DNA from: Alistipes sp. dk3624
GTDB taxonomy: Bacteria; Bacteroidota; Bacteroidia; Bacteroidales; Rikenellaceae
Assembly (NCBI RefSeq): GCF_009557455.1
Contig: NZ_CP045651.1
Coordinates: 1,860,001-1,924,000, forward strand
Reading direction: 5' to 3'
Length of the DNA stretch: 64,000 bases
A model generated the notes under the pieces. It searched no databases and had not been told where the DNA came from. It saw nothing but the letters and a program-made list of their open reading frames with translations. The stretch's first letter is position 1. Each line of letters starts with the position of its first letter. A program made the position numbers and the translations under genes. Of this stretch, positions 6,797 to 17,962 are shown one piece after another.

Positions 6797-8848
6797 ATGA
6801 GAACGATAGAACTGACCTATCCCGTTGCCCGGCGGGACGATACGACGGACGATTATTTCGGAACCGAAGTGGCCGATCCCTACCGCTGGCTCGAAGACGA
6901 CCGTTCGGACGAAACCGTCCGCTGGGTGGCGGCCGAGAACGAAGTGACCCGCCGCTACCTGTCGCAGTTTCCGGAACGCGACCGGATCGCCGCCCGGCTG
7001 GCCGAATTGTGGGATTATCCGAAGTACGGGATTCCGGAACGCCACGGCGATTCCCGTTTTTTCTTTGAAAACGACGGGTTGCGGAACCAAAGCGTTTTGT
7101 ACCGGCAGCGGGACGGGAAGGGCCCCGAGGTATTCCTCGATCCGAATACGCTGTCGGAAGAAGGTACGGTCGCGCTGACCGGCGTGTCGTTCTCGCGGGA
7201 TAATCGTTACATGGCTTTTTCGGCGGCCGAATCGGGTTCGGATTGGGTGGAGCTTCGCATAAAGGAGCTCGCTACGGGAGACCTGCTGCCCGACCGCATC
7301 CGTTGGGTCAAATTCTCCGGAGCCGTATGGAGCGGAGACGGGTTTTATTACAGCGGGTACGACCGGCCGGCTCCGGAAAAGGCGCTGTCGGCCTGCAACC
7401 ACTCTCAAAAAGTGTTTTTTCACCGGATCGGGACCGATCAGTCGGCCGACCGCACGATATATTGCGACGAAGAGCATCCGCTGCGCTACCTGACTGCGGC
7501 GGTTAGCCGGGACGACCGGCAGCTCTTCGTTACGGTCGCCGAGGGAACCTGCGGCAACGAAGTGCTGTACCGCGACCTTTCGCGGCACGACCGGACGTTT
7601 CGCAAGCTGTTCTTCGGGTTTACCGGCGATTATGCGCTGGTTTATGCGCAAGACGACCGGGCGATTTTCCATACGAACCAGGGAGCGCCGAACGGTCGGC
7701 TGTTGCAGGTGGATTTCAGCGCCGGTTATCCGGAGATCACCGAACTGTTGGCCGCATCCGATCGGCAGTTGGTCGCGGCGTCCGTGGCCGGCGGGGCGTT
7801 GTTCGCGCATTACCTCGATCGCGCGCACAGCGCCGTCGTGCAGTACGACCTGGGAGGCCGGCCGGTGCGGGAGGTGCGGTTGCCCGGCATTGGGACGGTA
7901 ACCGGTTTCAGCGGCGGAGACGTTCCGTCCGAGATATTTTATGCTTACGCTTCGTTCACGCAACCGCCGGCCGTTTACCGCTACGATCCGGCGACCGGGG
8001 CTTCCGAGCCGTACCGGATTTCGCCGGTGAAGTTTTCCCCGGAGGAATTCGTCGTCGAACGGCACGAATACGAGAGCCGGGACGGAACGCGCGTTCCGAT
8101 GTTCCTGGCGCACCGCAAAGAGCTGGAACGGAACGGAGAGAATCCCGTTTACCTGTACGGATACGGCGGTTTCAACATCAATCTGACGCCGGGTTTCTCG
8201 CCGTTGGCGGTGCTGTTGATGGAGCAGGGCGGCATTTATGCGGTGGCGAACCTGCGCGGCGGCGGCGAGTTCGGGGAACGGTGGCACCGGGCGGGTATGC
8301 TTTCCGCTAAGCAGAACGTGTTCGACGACTTTATCGCGGCCGCCGAATACTTGATCGACCGGAAATACACCGCTCCGCATAAGTTGGCGATCGCCGGCGG
8401 TTCGAACGGCGGCCTGCTCGTCGGCGCCTGCATGGTGCAGCGGCCCGACCTCTTTGCCGTGGCGCTTCCGGCCGTCGGCGTGATGGACATGTTGCGCTAC
8501 CATAAGTTTACCGTCGGTTGGGGCTGGGTCGTGGAGTACGGCAGCAGCGACCGCCCGGCCGATTTCGAATACCTGTACCGTTATTCGCCGTTGCACAATA
8601 TCCGGCCGGGGACGTGTTATCCGGCTACGCTGGTCACGACCGCCGATCACGACGACCGGGTGGTGCCGGCGCACTCGTTCAAGTTCGCCGCGACGTTGCA
8701 GGCCGCGCAGGGATGCGACCGGCCGGTGCTGATCCGGATCGATACCGCCGCCGGGCATGGCCTCGGCAAGCCCACCGCGAAAAGGATCGACGAACAGGCG
8801 GATGTGCTCGTTTTCCTGTTCCGGAATACCGGTACGGAGGTAAAATGA
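6797..8848 (+). CDS. Prolyl oligopeptidase, family S9A
   Basis: A serine peptidase that cleaves short peptides after proline. The product is 683 residues, the usual length for S9A. The N-terminal beta-propeller (about 75-405) is preceded by the typical DDYFGTEVADPYRWLEDDRS start. The C-terminal alpha/beta-hydrolase carries the triad: Ser536 in GGSNGG, Asp620 in DHDDRVVP and His654 in AGHG. The frame remains open about 460 codons upstream, but that part is antisense to dapD/birA and lies before the promoter, so ATG 6797 is the real start. No signal peptide is seen, so the enzyme is probably cytoplasmic. Confidence 0.93.
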   Translation: MRTIELTYPVARRDDTTDDYFGTEVADPYRWLEDDRSDETVRWVAAENEVTRRYLSQFPERDRIAARLAELWDYPKYGIPERHGDSRFFFENDGLRNQSVLYRQRDGKGPEVFLDPNTLSEEGTVALTGVSFSRDNRYMAFSAAESGSDWVELRIKELATGDLLPDRIRWVKFSGAVWSGDGFYYSGYDRPAPEKALSACNHSQKVFFHRIGTDQSADRTIYCDEEHPLRYLTAAVSRDDRQLFVTVAEGTCGNEVLYRDLSRHDRTFRKLFFGFTGDYALVYAQDDRAIFHTNQGAPNGRLLQVDFSAGYPEITELLAASDRQLVAASVAGGALFAHYLDRAHSAVVQYDLGGRPVREVRLPGIGTVTGFSGGDVPSEIFYAYASFTQPPAVYRYDPATGASEPYRISPVKFSPEEFVVERHEYESRDGTRVPMFLAHRKELERNGENPVYLYGYGGFNINLTPGFSPLAVLLMEQGGIYAVANLRGGGEFGERWHRAGMLSAKQNVFDDFIAAAEYLIDRKYTAPHKLAIAGGSNGGLLVGACMVQRPDLFAVALPAVGVMDMLRYHKFTVGWGWVVEYGSSDRPADFEYLYRYSPLHNIRPGTCYPATLVTTADHDDRVVPAHSFKFAATLQAAQGCDRPVLIRIDTAAGHGLGKPTAKRIDEQADVLVFLFRNTGTEVK

Positions 8849-8884
8849 ACGGGGAGTTCCGGTATCGTCGCCGGAACTCCCCGT
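8849..8884. terminator. Bidirectional terminator between convergent genes
   Basis: Perfect 14-bp inverted repeat (ACGGGGAGTTCCGG and its complement) with an 8-base loop. It fills the gap between the stop of the plus-strand prolyl oligopeptidase and the stop of the minus-strand epimerase. Confidence 0.8.
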
Positions 8885-8903
8885 TGTCGTTCGTATCGAA
8901 ATC

Positions 8904-9887
8904 CTACATCATTTCGACCCAGCTCATGAACGGGAACGGTTTTTTCTCGGACTTCATCGCGTTTTTGAAATATTTGATCGTGCGTACCAATCCTTCTTCG
9001 ATCGGCACCAGCGGTTCCCAGCCCAGCCTCTGGCGGGCATAGCGGATGTCGGGGATCGCATGCTGGACGGAATCGGCCGTTAGGTTCAAGCGCACCGTTT
9101 TAGACGAGCTGCCGGTCAGGTTCACCACGTCTTCGGCCAATGCGTCGATTCGCATCGGGTCGATTCCGCCGATGTTGATCGGTTTCGACAGGTTGCCGTC
9201 GGTTCCCATCATCCGTACCAACGCTTCGACCGCGTCGTCGATGTACAGGAAGCAGCGCGTCTGCGTTCCGTTGCCGCGGATCGTGATGTTTTCGCCGTAA
9301 AGGGCGTTGCGGATAAATCCGGAGATCACTTTGCCGTCGTTCAACGCCATACGCGGGCCGTAAACGTTGAACAGCCGGGCGATCCGCGTGTCGACGCCGT
9401 ACTGGTTGTGGTAGGCCGTAAAAAGCGATTCTGCGGCGCGTTTGCCCTCTTCGTAAGCGCTGTGTTCGCCGACCGGGTTCACGTTGCCGCGGAACTCTTC
9501 CGGGACGGGGCCCGACTGGATCAGGCCGTATACTTTCGAGGAGGAGGCGTGTACGATGCGGGCCCGCATCCGCTTGGCCACTTCGAGCACGTTGATCGAT
9601 CCGACGAGCGAGGTTTTCAGCGCCATCACCGGATCGTGCATGTAATAGACCGGCGCCGACGGGCAGGCCAGGTTGTAGATGCAGTCGACCTCTTCGAAGT
9701 AGGGGAATGTGATGTCGTGCCGGATCAGGTGGAACTGCGGGTTGTGCAGCAGGTGTTCCACGTTCTGGCGGTTGCCCGTGACGAAATTGTCCACCGCGAC
9801 CACTTCGTGCCCGTCCGCCAGCAGACGTTCGCACAGGTGGCTGCCGATGAAACCGGCTCCGCCGGTAACGAGTATCTTTTTTTTCAT
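8904..9887 (-). CDS. NAD-dependent sugar epimerase/decarboxylase, UDP-glucuronate decarboxylase-like
   Basis: Extended short-chain dehydrogenase of 327 residues. The NAD-binding motif GGAGFIGSH is at the N-terminus (residues 9-17). The catalytic Tyr-x3-Lys is in [12 protein letters not shown], and the nucleotide-sugar contact region is [20 protein letters not shown]. The whole, including [17 protein letters not shown] and the [11 protein letters not shown] run, resembles UDP-xylose synthase (UXS), which converts UDP-glucuronate to UDP-xylose. The exact substrate cannot be fixed from sequence alone. It is a single gene on the minus strand, upstream of which sits a sigma-54-like site. Confidence 0.88.
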   Translation of the reverse strand: MKKKILVTGGAGFIGSHLCERLLADGHEVVAVDNFVTGNRQNVEHLLHNPQFHLIRHDITFPYFEEVDCIYNLACPSAPVYYMHDPVMALKTSLVGSINVLEVAKRMRARIVHASSSKVYGLIQSGPVPEEFRGNVNPVGEHSAYEEGKRAAESLFTAYHNQYGVDTRIARLFNVYGPRMALNDGKVISGFIRNALYGENITIRGNGTQTRCFLYIDDAVEALVRMMGTDGNLSKPINIGGIDPMRIDALAEDVVNLTGSSSKTVRLNLTADSVQHAIPDIRYARQRLGWEPLVPIEEGLVRTIKYFKNAMKSEKKPFPFMSWVEMM

Positions 9888-9914
9888 GATTGCATAAAAT
9901 GTTTAAAACGGATT

Positions 9915-9932
9915 AAGCAAGAACCGTTCCAA
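9915..9932 (-). promoter_or_regulatory. Sigma-54-like promoter site upstream of the epimerase
   Basis: Minus strand TTGGAACGGTTCTTGCTT. The GG and GC dinucleotides are separated by exactly 10 bases, and there is one mismatch to TGGCAC-N5-TTGCT. It lies 28 bp before the epimerase ATG, giving a leader of about 18 nt. No TAnnTTTG element competes with it nearby. Whether this organism has RpoN is not shown in the window. Confidence 0.4.
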
Positions 9933-10080
9933 GAGATTTTGTGGATTTGCGAAGATGGCCGTTCGGCAGACGTTTGTAATGCAATATGTTGTTGTACATC
10001 ATATTGATTGGCATCGATTCGGGTTTTATAGCCCGCTACTCCCGATCGTAGCCGTAATTTTTGAACAATGGTCGAAATAA

Positions 10081-10117
10081 CGAAAAGCGTTTTACCCGAA
10101 CGGTAAAACGCTTTTCG
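10081..10117. terminator. Strong terminator hairpin after sdhCAB
   Basis: Perfect 16-bp stem (CGAAAAGCGTTTTACC and its complement) with a 5-base loop, 43 bp past the sdhB stop. It is T-rich on both flanks and so may act in both directions. In the remaining gap 9888..10080 I see only the sigma-54-like site and no gene. Confidence 0.8.
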
Positions 10118-10159
10118 TTTCGGATGCCGGATCGACTCCGGCAAATAATGCGAGAAAGC

Positions 10160-10903
10160 TTAATCTTTCAGTTTGGCGGAAAGGAATTCGCGGTTCAACC
10201 GGGCGATGTGGGCGATCGAGATCCCTTTCGGACATTCCGCTTCGCAGGCGCCGGTGTTGGTGCAGGCCCCGAATCCGAGTTCGTCCATCTTAGCGACCAT
10301 CGCTTTGGCGCGGCGGGCCGCTTCGACGCGGCCCTGCGGCAGCTTGGCCAGCGACGAAACGCGGGCGGCGACGAACAGCATCGCGGAACCGTTCTTGCAG
10401 GTGGCTACGCAGGCGCCGCAACCGATGCAGGCGGCCGCGTCCATGCTTTCGTCGGCATCCGGTTTCGGGATCGGAATCGTGTTGGCATCGGGCACGCCGC
10501 CGGTATTGACCGAAATGAAACCGCCGGCCTGCAGGATCTTGTCGTAGGCGCTACGGTCTACGGCCAAGTCCTTGATTACCGGGAAAGCGCGCGAACGCCA
10601 CGGTTCGATCGTGATGGTATCCCCGTCCTTGAACTTGCGCATGTGCAACTGGCAGGTGGTGATGTCGGTATCGGGTCCGTGCGCATGACCGTTGATGTGC
10701 AACGAGCACATGCCGCAGATGCCTTCGCGGCAGTCATGGTCGAACACGACGGGTTCTTCGTTGTTCTGGATCAGCTTGTTGTTGAGGATATCCAGCATTT
10801 CCAGAAACGAGGTGTCGGGGGAGATGTTTTCAACGGTATAGTCGACGAACTTCCCCTGCGCGTGGGCGTTTTGCTGACGCCATATCTTTAATTTCAAATT
10901 CAT
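10160..10903 (-). CDS. sdhB: Succinate dehydrogenase/fumarate reductase iron-sulfur subunit
   Basis: Electron-transfer subunit of the membrane succinate:quinone oxidoreductase, 247 residues. The [2Fe-2S] ligands are in [15 protein letters not shown]. The two C-terminal cysteine clusters, [14 protein letters not shown] and [15 protein letters not shown], bind the [4Fe-4S] and [3Fe-4S] centres. It is the last gene of a C-A-B operon with a strong terminator behind it. In gut Bacteroidales this complex usually works as a fumarate reductase for anaerobic respiration; that direction is inferred from the family. Confidence 0.95.
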   Translation of the reverse strand: MNLKLKIWRQQNAHAQGKFVDYTVENISPDTSFLEMLDILNNKLIQNNEEPVVFDHDCREGICGMCSLHINGHAHGPDTDITTCQLHMRKFKDGDTITIEPWRSRAFPVIKDLAVDRSAYDKILQAGGFISVNTGGVPDANTIPIPKPDADESMDAAACIGCGACVATCKNGSAMLFVAARVSSLAKLPQGRVEAARRAKAMVAKMDELGFGACTNTGACEAECPKGISIAHIARLNREFLSAKLKD

Positions 10904-10932
10904 TGTCTTAACGTTTTACCTGTTTGACTCAA

Positions 10933-12876
<1,944 letters not shown>

Positions 12877-12918
12877 ATCTTATTTTTTGTTTTTTTATTT
12901 CTAATTGGTGCAATCAAA

Positions 12919-13611
12919 TTAGTAGCAGAACCCGCCGCACAGGCTGCGCAGGTAGAAAACGACTACGACCAGAGCGAAACCGAGGAAAACGACGGTCGCA
13001 AAGACGTTGGCCAGGCATTTGAGGCGTTTCATCCAGATCTGGTTGTCCCATCCGATCGTCTGGAAGGCGCTCCAGAAACCGTGCGTCAGGTGGAACCAGA
13101 TGGCCAGGAACCAGATCAGATAGATCAGGCAGTAGACCGGGTTGCTGAACAGGTCGGCGATGTAAGCCGCTCCGTCGGTCGGCCCGAACGCTCCGAGCGA
13201 GTGGTCTCCGATGATTTCGGCGAACTGCATGTTATACCAGAAGTTGTAAAGGTGCAGCAGCAATCCCAATACGACGACGAGTCCCAGCACGAACATGTTC
13301 CGCGAAGCCCAGGTTACCGATTTCGGCGTAGCTTCCACGGCATAGCGCTGCGTGCCCCTCGAACTGCGGTTGTGCAGCGTCAGGATCGATGCATAGATGA
13401 TATGCACCACGAAACCGGCGGCCAGGATCAGCGTCCCGGCGAGTGCGTACCAGTTCGCTCCCAGAAATTCACAGATCGCATTGTAGGCCTCGGTGGAAAA
13501 TACGGCTGCAATGTTCATCGACATGTGGAACAACAGGAACAGGATCAGAAAAAGACCTGAGATGCTCATAATCAGTTTCCGTCCGATTGTAGATGTAAAC
13601 AGATTGCCCAT
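12919..13611 (-). CDS. sdhC: Succinate dehydrogenase/fumarate reductase cytochrome b subunit
   Basis: Membrane anchor of the complex, 230 residues with five hydrophobic segments (about 11-35, 55-78, 100-122, 150-172, 202-225). Conserved histidines in LLFHMSMN, GFVVHIIYA, LLLHLYNFWYNMQF and IWFHLTHGFW can ligate the two b hemes of the single-subunit type. It passes electrons between the quinone pool and SdhB. It is the first gene of the operon, driven by a near-perfect promoter at 13678..13708. Confidence 0.93.
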   Translation of the reverse strand: MGNLFTSTIGRKLIMSISGLFLILFLLFHMSMNIAAVFSTEAYNAICEFLGANWYALAGTLILAAGFVVHIIYASILTLHNRSSRGTQRYAVEATPKSVTWASRNMFVLGLVVVLGLLLHLYNFWYNMQFAEIIGDHSLGAFGPTDGAAYIADLFSNPVYCLIYLIWFLAIWFHLTHGFWSAFQTIGWDNQIWMKRLKCLANVFATVVFLGFALVVVVFYLRSLCGGFCY

Positions 13612-13677
13612 AAGTAAAATGAAATTTAGTGATTTTGGTTATTTACGCATTTCGTGTACTTCCGAAAAAACAGAGTA

Positions 13678-13708
13678 CAAAGTTATCCCATTGTTTTTTA
13701 AATAACAA
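13678..13708 (-). promoter_or_regulatory. Promoter of the sdhCAB operon
   Basis: Minus strand TTG, 20 bases, TAACTTTG, a full match to the Bacteroidetes -33/-7 consensus. The leader to the sdhC ATG would be about 60 nt. Confidence 0.75.
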
Positions 13709-13795
13709 TCTTTTGACGGAATATTCTGTCCGGAGTTTTAATTTTTTTGAAAAAAACGGTATCTTCGGATTCCGTTTTTAAACCGGATTTGGAGT

Positions 13796-14374
13796 ATGGA
13801 GTCGAAGAGTGCGTTACGCCGGATCGTTCGCGATCGCGGAGAACTGTACGACGGGCGGACGCGAGCCGCGATGTCGCAGCGGGTCATGGAAGCCGTCGGC
13901 CGTTTCCCGCCGTTCGCCGATGCCGCGAGCGTGGCGCTTTATTGGTCGCTGCCTGCGGAGGTAGATACACATGCTTTCGTCGAAAAATGGGCCGTCCGCA
14001 AAAAGGTTTACCTTCCGGTAATGCGAGGCGACGGACTGTCGCTCAGGAAGTTTACCGGCCGAAACGAACTGCGGGAAGCCCGTTTCGGGATCAGGGAGCC
14101 GGTCGGGGAGGAAGAGACCTGCCTGCGGCGGATCGACCTGATCGTGGTTCCGGCCATGGGGTACGATCCGTACGGAAACCGTCTCGGGCACGGCAAAGGA
14201 TTCTACGATCGGTTGCTGACGCGCGAAGGACCGCTGAAAATCGGCGTTTGTTTCGAATACCAGTTTTTCGAGCATGTTCCCGCCGATGCGCACGACGTGC
14301 CGGTCGACTGGGTCGTATGCGGGTCGGAACGGGAGGCGCGCTGGTACCGGGACGGCGCTTTACGGTCTTTATAA
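13796..14374 (+). CDS. 5-formyltetrahydrofolate cyclo-ligase
   Basis: Converts 5-formyl-THF to 5,10-methenyl-THF with ATP, recycling folate. The 192-residue product has the family start MESKSALRRIVRDRGELY (Lys/Arg-rich ATP loop). It has the C-terminal signature GYDPYGNRLGHGKGFYDRLL, and FEYQFFEHVPADAHDVPVDWVV at the end. Length is normal. It is the first gene of a plus-strand run; the next gene starts 82 bp on. Confidence 0.92.
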   Translation: MESKSALRRIVRDRGELYDGRTRAAMSQRVMEAVGRFPPFADAASVALYWSLPAEVDTHAFVEKWAVRKKVYLPVMRGDGLSLRKFTGRNELREARFGIREPVGEEETCLRRIDLIVVPAMGYDPYGNRLGHGKGFYDRLLTREGPLKIGVCFEYQFFEHVPADAHDVPVDWVVCGSEREARWYRDGALRSL

Positions 14375-14456
14375 TTCGTTCGTATCCCGCGAAATTCGGA
14401 AACCGTTCGCAAAAATCCGCTATCTTTGCATTCGGTACGCCGTCGAAAAAACTTAA

Positions 14457-14936
14457 ATGCGAATCATGATGGATGGAAAAACTTATATAGTCCGGTCGCT
14501 GAAATACCTCGTGTGGCTGTTGTTGCTTTTTACGCTGGTCTTCACGCTGATGCTGGCGACCGGGACGTCGCGAGCGGATGCCGGGCGCGATCTGGCCGAA
14601 CTGTTCGGGTCGCAGCGGGGACGGCTGATGTTGGCTGTGATCGTCGTCGTGGCGGCTTTTTATCCGAAATTCGGGTTTGCCCGGCGGACGGTGGCGGCCG
14701 ATTTTACCGGTGACCGGGAGTTGATTCTCAGTACGTTCCGGGCAAACGGTTTTTCGCTGGTTCGGGAACAGGACGGGACGATGGTCTTCCGGGCTTCGTC
14801 GCCGCTGAAAAGGGCTTTGCTGCTGTGGGAAGACCGGATCGCCGTAACCGATGCGGGCGGTTCCGTCGTGTTGGACGGCATTCGTAAGGAGGTCGTGAAA
14901 GCGGAGTTCCGGCTCCGGTCGCACATCGAAAACTGA
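14457..14936 (+). CDS. Small membrane protein of unknown function
   Basis: A 159-residue product that I do not recognise. Two membrane segments are visible (about 14-36, YLVWLLLLFTLVFTLMLA, and 59-75, LMLAVIVVVAAFYP). They are followed by a soluble C-terminal domain of about 80 residues with alternating strands (ADFTGDRELILSTFRANGFS). Alternative starts exist at Met4 and Met5. It sits between the folate enzyme and the S41 peptidase on the same strand. No function is proposed. Confidence 0.7.
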   Translation: MRIMMDGKTYIVRSLKYLVWLLLLFTLVFTLMLATGTSRADAGRDLAELFGSQRGRLMLAVIVVVAAFYPKFGFARRTVAADFTGDRELILSTFRANGFSLVREQDGTMVFRASSPLKRALLLWEDRIAVTDAGGSVVLDGIRKEVVKAEFRLRSHIEN

Positions 14937-15070
14937 CCGGTTTTCGGAAATGCGTAAAGATTTGGTTGTAAATAATATGATTCGTATTCCCGCTTTGGGG
15001 ATAAAAAAATGAGCGGACGGGGCATACCGCTTTGTTTTTTACGAACGTTAGATAAGGAAATGTTATAAAA

Positions 15071-16744
15071 ATGGAAAGAGTGTATAAGCGACTCAAATAC
15101 GTGTTGGCGATCGGTGCGATCGTGGCGGCAGCGGGATTTTCGCTGGCTGCGTCGCGTCCCGATTTCGCGCTCGGACGGAATATCCAGATCCTGTTCAACA
15201 TGTTCCGCGAGGTCAGTCTCTCTTATGTCGATTCGGTCGATACGGACAAACTGCTCGAGGACGCTGCGGCCGGCATGGTCGAGAACCTGGACCCTTACAC
15301 CGAACTGATTCCGGAGAATAAAATGGCCGATTTCGAAATACAGACGACCGGCAAGTACGGCGGTATCGGGGCCCTGATCCGCAAGAGCGGCGATTACGTG
15401 GCGATCGCCCAGCCGTACGAGGGTTTTCCGGCCGATAAGGCGGGGCTGGTTATCGGAGACAAGTTGTTGGCCGTCGACGGCGAGAACCTGAAAGGGTACG
15501 ACGTTTCGAAAGTTAGCGAATTGTTGAAAGGAACGCCCGGCACTTCGATGAAACTGACCGTCGAGAAACTGCTGACGGGCAATCCGGTCGATGTTTCGGT
15601 CAAGCGGGAGCGGATCGTGATCTCAGGGGTACCTTATTACGGCGTGATCGACGGCGATGTGGGTTATATCTTGCACGACGATTTCTCGGAGGATTGCAGC
15701 GACGATATGCGGACCGCTTTCGAGAAACTGAAAAAACAGGGGATCACTTCGCTGATCATCGACCTGCGGGGCAATGGCGGCGGCATTTTGCAGGAAGCCG
15801 TGAAGATTCTTTCGATGTTCGTGCCCAAAGGCACCGAAGTCGTGTCGATGCACGGCCGCACGAAATCATCCGACGCGACGTTCGTGACGCAAGCCGAACC
15901 GCTCGATACGCAAATTCCGATCGCCGTGCTGGTGAACAGTATGACGGCCTCTGCCGCCGAGATCGTGTCGGGAGCGTTGCAGGATCTCGACCGTGCCGTG
16001 CTGGTCGGACAGCGGACGTTCGGCAAAGGATTGGTGCAGACTCCGCGTCCGCTGGGGTACAACGCTTTCCTGAAAGTGACTACCGCGAAATATTACATTC
16101 CCAGCGGCCGTTGTATCCAGGCGATCGATTATACGCACCGCAACGACGACGGCAGCGTGGGGCTGGTGCCGGATTCGTTGATTCGGGAGTACGAGACCGC
16201 CGCCGGGCGGAAAGTGTACGACGGGGGCGGCGTAATGCCGGACGTCCGTCTCGACCCGGTCTATACCAGCCGTTTCACGATGGCGCTTTACGGCAAAGGA
16301 TATATCGAGGATTTCGCGAACGATTACTACAAACGGCACCGCGAAGGCGTGGATGCGGATACGTTCGAATTGCCGGACGGGGAATACGGTCTTTTCGTCG
16401 CTTTCATGCAGGACAAGGAGATGGATTTCGAGTCGGAAACTCAGGAAGCCGTCAAAGATCTGCGTAAGAAAGCCGAGCGGGAAAAATACCTCGACCGAAT
16501 CTCCGGCGAACTCGACGCGATCGGCGAAAAACTGAAAGACGATAAAAATACCGACCTCGAATTGTTTGGCGACGAGATTCGTAAGCTGATCGGCGACGAG
16601 ATTATCTTGCGTTACCATTACGAGACCGGAGTCGCCCGTCATACGGCGCTGCACGATCCGGAAGTACGACAGGCCGTCGAAGTGCTGAAAGACCAAAACC
16701 GTTACCGGCAGATCGTGACTTCGCAGGATACTCCGCGCAAGTAG
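15071..16744 (+). CDS. C-terminal processing peptidase, family S41
   Basis: A periplasmic, membrane-anchored serine peptidase of 557 residues. The N-terminal segment LKYVLAIGAIVAAAGFSLAA is an uncleaved anchor or signal peptide. A PDZ domain follows (about 90-170, IGALIRKSGDYVAI to GTPGTSMKLTV). The tail-specific protease domain then has the Ser-Lys dyad: Ser294 in NSMTASAAEIVSG and Lys319 in RTFGKGLVQ. A C-terminal helical extension of about 150 residues is characteristic of Bacteroidetes Ctp proteins. It probably trims envelope proteins or peptidoglycan enzymes. It is followed by a histidine kinase 51 bp downstream. Confidence 0.92.
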   Translation: MERVYKRLKYVLAIGAIVAAAGFSLAASRPDFALGRNIQILFNMFREVSLSYVDSVDTDKLLEDAAAGMVENLDPYTELIPENKMADFEIQTTGKYGGIGALIRKSGDYVAIAQPYEGFPADKAGLVIGDKLLAVDGENLKGYDVSKVSELLKGTPGTSMKLTVEKLLTGNPVDVSVKRERIVISGVPYYGVIDGDVGYILHDDFSEDCSDDMRTAFEKLKKQGITSLIIDLRGNGGGILQEAVKILSMFVPKGTEVVSMHGRTKSSDATFVTQAEPLDTQIPIAVLVNSMTASAAEIVSGALQDLDRAVLVGQRTFGKGLVQTPRPLGYNAFLKVTTAKYYIPSGRCIQAIDYTHRNDDGSVGLVPDSLIREYETAAGRKVYDGGGVMPDVRLDPVYTSRFTMALYGKGYIEDFANDYYKRHREGVDADTFELPDGEYGLFVAFMQDKEMDFESETQEAVKDLRKKAEREKYLDRISGELDAIGEKLKDDKNTDLELFGDEIRKLIGDEIILRYHYETGVARHTALHDPEVRQAVEVLKDQNRYRQIVTSQDTPRK

Positions 16745-16795
16745 CTTTCCGGGACGATTCGCAAAACACAGGGGACATCGGGTTCCCGTAAAACT

Positions 16796-17956
16796 ATGAA
16801 AAAAAGAGCGCTGCATAAGATGCTTTCTTTTCGGAGCCGGGTGGTCATCATCGTTCTGGGGATGGTGATCGGGATCTCGTCGCTGTTGTTTACCAACGAC
16901 ATGGCGCGCCAGCTCCGGGAGAAAGAACAGAACGAGGTGGCGATCTGGGCGGCGGCCTTCCGCGAGCTGGGGGCCGACCCGGGGAACCCCCTGTTGCTGT
17001 CGATCATCACCACGCGCAACAACATTCCGTTCATTCTGACCGACGGGGCGTTGCGGGTGGAGTATTCGCATCTGATTCCCGATTACATCCTGAATCATCC
17101 GAACCTGTTGCGCGACAAGCTCGACCAGATGACGAAGGTCAATCCGCACCTGAAGGTGCAGACGCTGTACAACGAGACGCTGTATATCTTTTTCGACGAA
17201 TCCCGGCTGCTCAAGACGCTGGTCTATTTCCCGTACATCCAGTTGCTGGTGATCATCGTGTTTGTCGTGTTCGGATACATCACGTTCCGTTCGACGAAGC
17301 AGGACGAGCAGAACCGCGTCTGGATCGGGCTGGCGAAGGAGACGGCCCACCAGTTGGGTACGCCGACCTCTTCGCTGCTCGGGTGGCTCGAATACCTGAA
17401 AACCCAGAACATCGACCAGACCGCCATCGACGAGATGGGCAAGGATATCGTCCGGCTGACCAAGGTGGTCGACCGGTTCTCGAAAATCGGGGCCGCGACT
17501 CCGCTCAGCGAAGGGGTGATCAACGAGATCGTCGGCAACAGCGTGATCTATTTCCGCACGCGCGTACCGAAGAACGTCACGCTGACCTATAACGGGCTGG
17601 CGATGGCTCAGCAAAAGGCGATGATCAACGAAGCGCTTTTCGAATGGGTGATCGAAAATCTGTTGAAAAACGCGATGGACGCTTTGTCGGGAACCGGGAC
17701 GATCGACGTCAAACTCTCCAGCGACGCCAACTGGATTTACGTCGATGTCCGGGACAGCGGCAAGGGGATCGCGAAGGGGAATTTCAAACGGATCTTCGAA
17801 CCCGGTTTTACGACCAAAACGCGCGGTTGGGGGCTCGGACTTTCGCTCAGCAAACGGATTATCGACGGATACCACGGCGGTAAGATCTTCGTGCTCGATT
17901 CCGAGATCGACAAAGGAACGACCATCCGCATCGCCCTGAAAAAAATCTATTCATAG
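16796..17956 (+). CDS. Membrane sensor histidine kinase without a neighbouring response regulator
   Basis: A 386-residue kinase. Membrane segments at about 16-34 and 140-162 enclose a short periplasmic sensor. The phospho-acceptor motif is the variant KETAHQLGTPTSSLLGWLEY. The HATPase domain shows the N box ENLLKNAMDAL, the G1 box DSGKGI and the G2 box GWGLGLSLSK. The HQLGTP form of the H box occurs in Bacteroidetes kinases next to envelope genes. No response regulator lies nearby; the next gene (DUF4271) starts 6 bp on. The partner and signal are unknown. Confidence 0.88.
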   Translation: MKKRALHKMLSFRSRVVIIVLGMVIGISSLLFTNDMARQLREKEQNEVAIWAAAFRELGADPGNPLLLSIITTRNNIPFILTDGALRVEYSHLIPDYILNHPNLLRDKLDQMTKVNPHLKVQTLYNETLYIFFDESRLLKTLVYFPYIQLLVIIVFVVFGYITFRSTKQDEQNRVWIGLAKETAHQLGTPTSSLLGWLEYLKTQNIDQTAIDEMGKDIVRLTKVVDRFSKIGAATPLSEGVINEIVGNSVIYFRTRVPKNVTLTYNGLAMAQQKAMINEALFEWVIENLLKNAMDALSGTGTIDVKLSSDANWIYVDVRDSGKGIAKGNFKRIFEPGFTTKTRGWGLGLSLSKRIIDGYHGGKIFVLDSEIDKGTTIRIALKKIYS

Positions 17957-17962
17957 ACCGGT

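Noticed and set aside
6791-8758. A 655-codon frame antisense to the prolyl oligopeptidase
   Set aside because: High-GC mirror frame with no recognisable motifs; the plus strand carries a complete S9A enzyme with its triad.
15866-17875. A 669-codon minus-strand frame across the S41 peptidase and kinase genes
   Set aside because: It spans two real genes on the opposite strand, has shadow-type composition (His/Arg/Asp/Val) and no domain.
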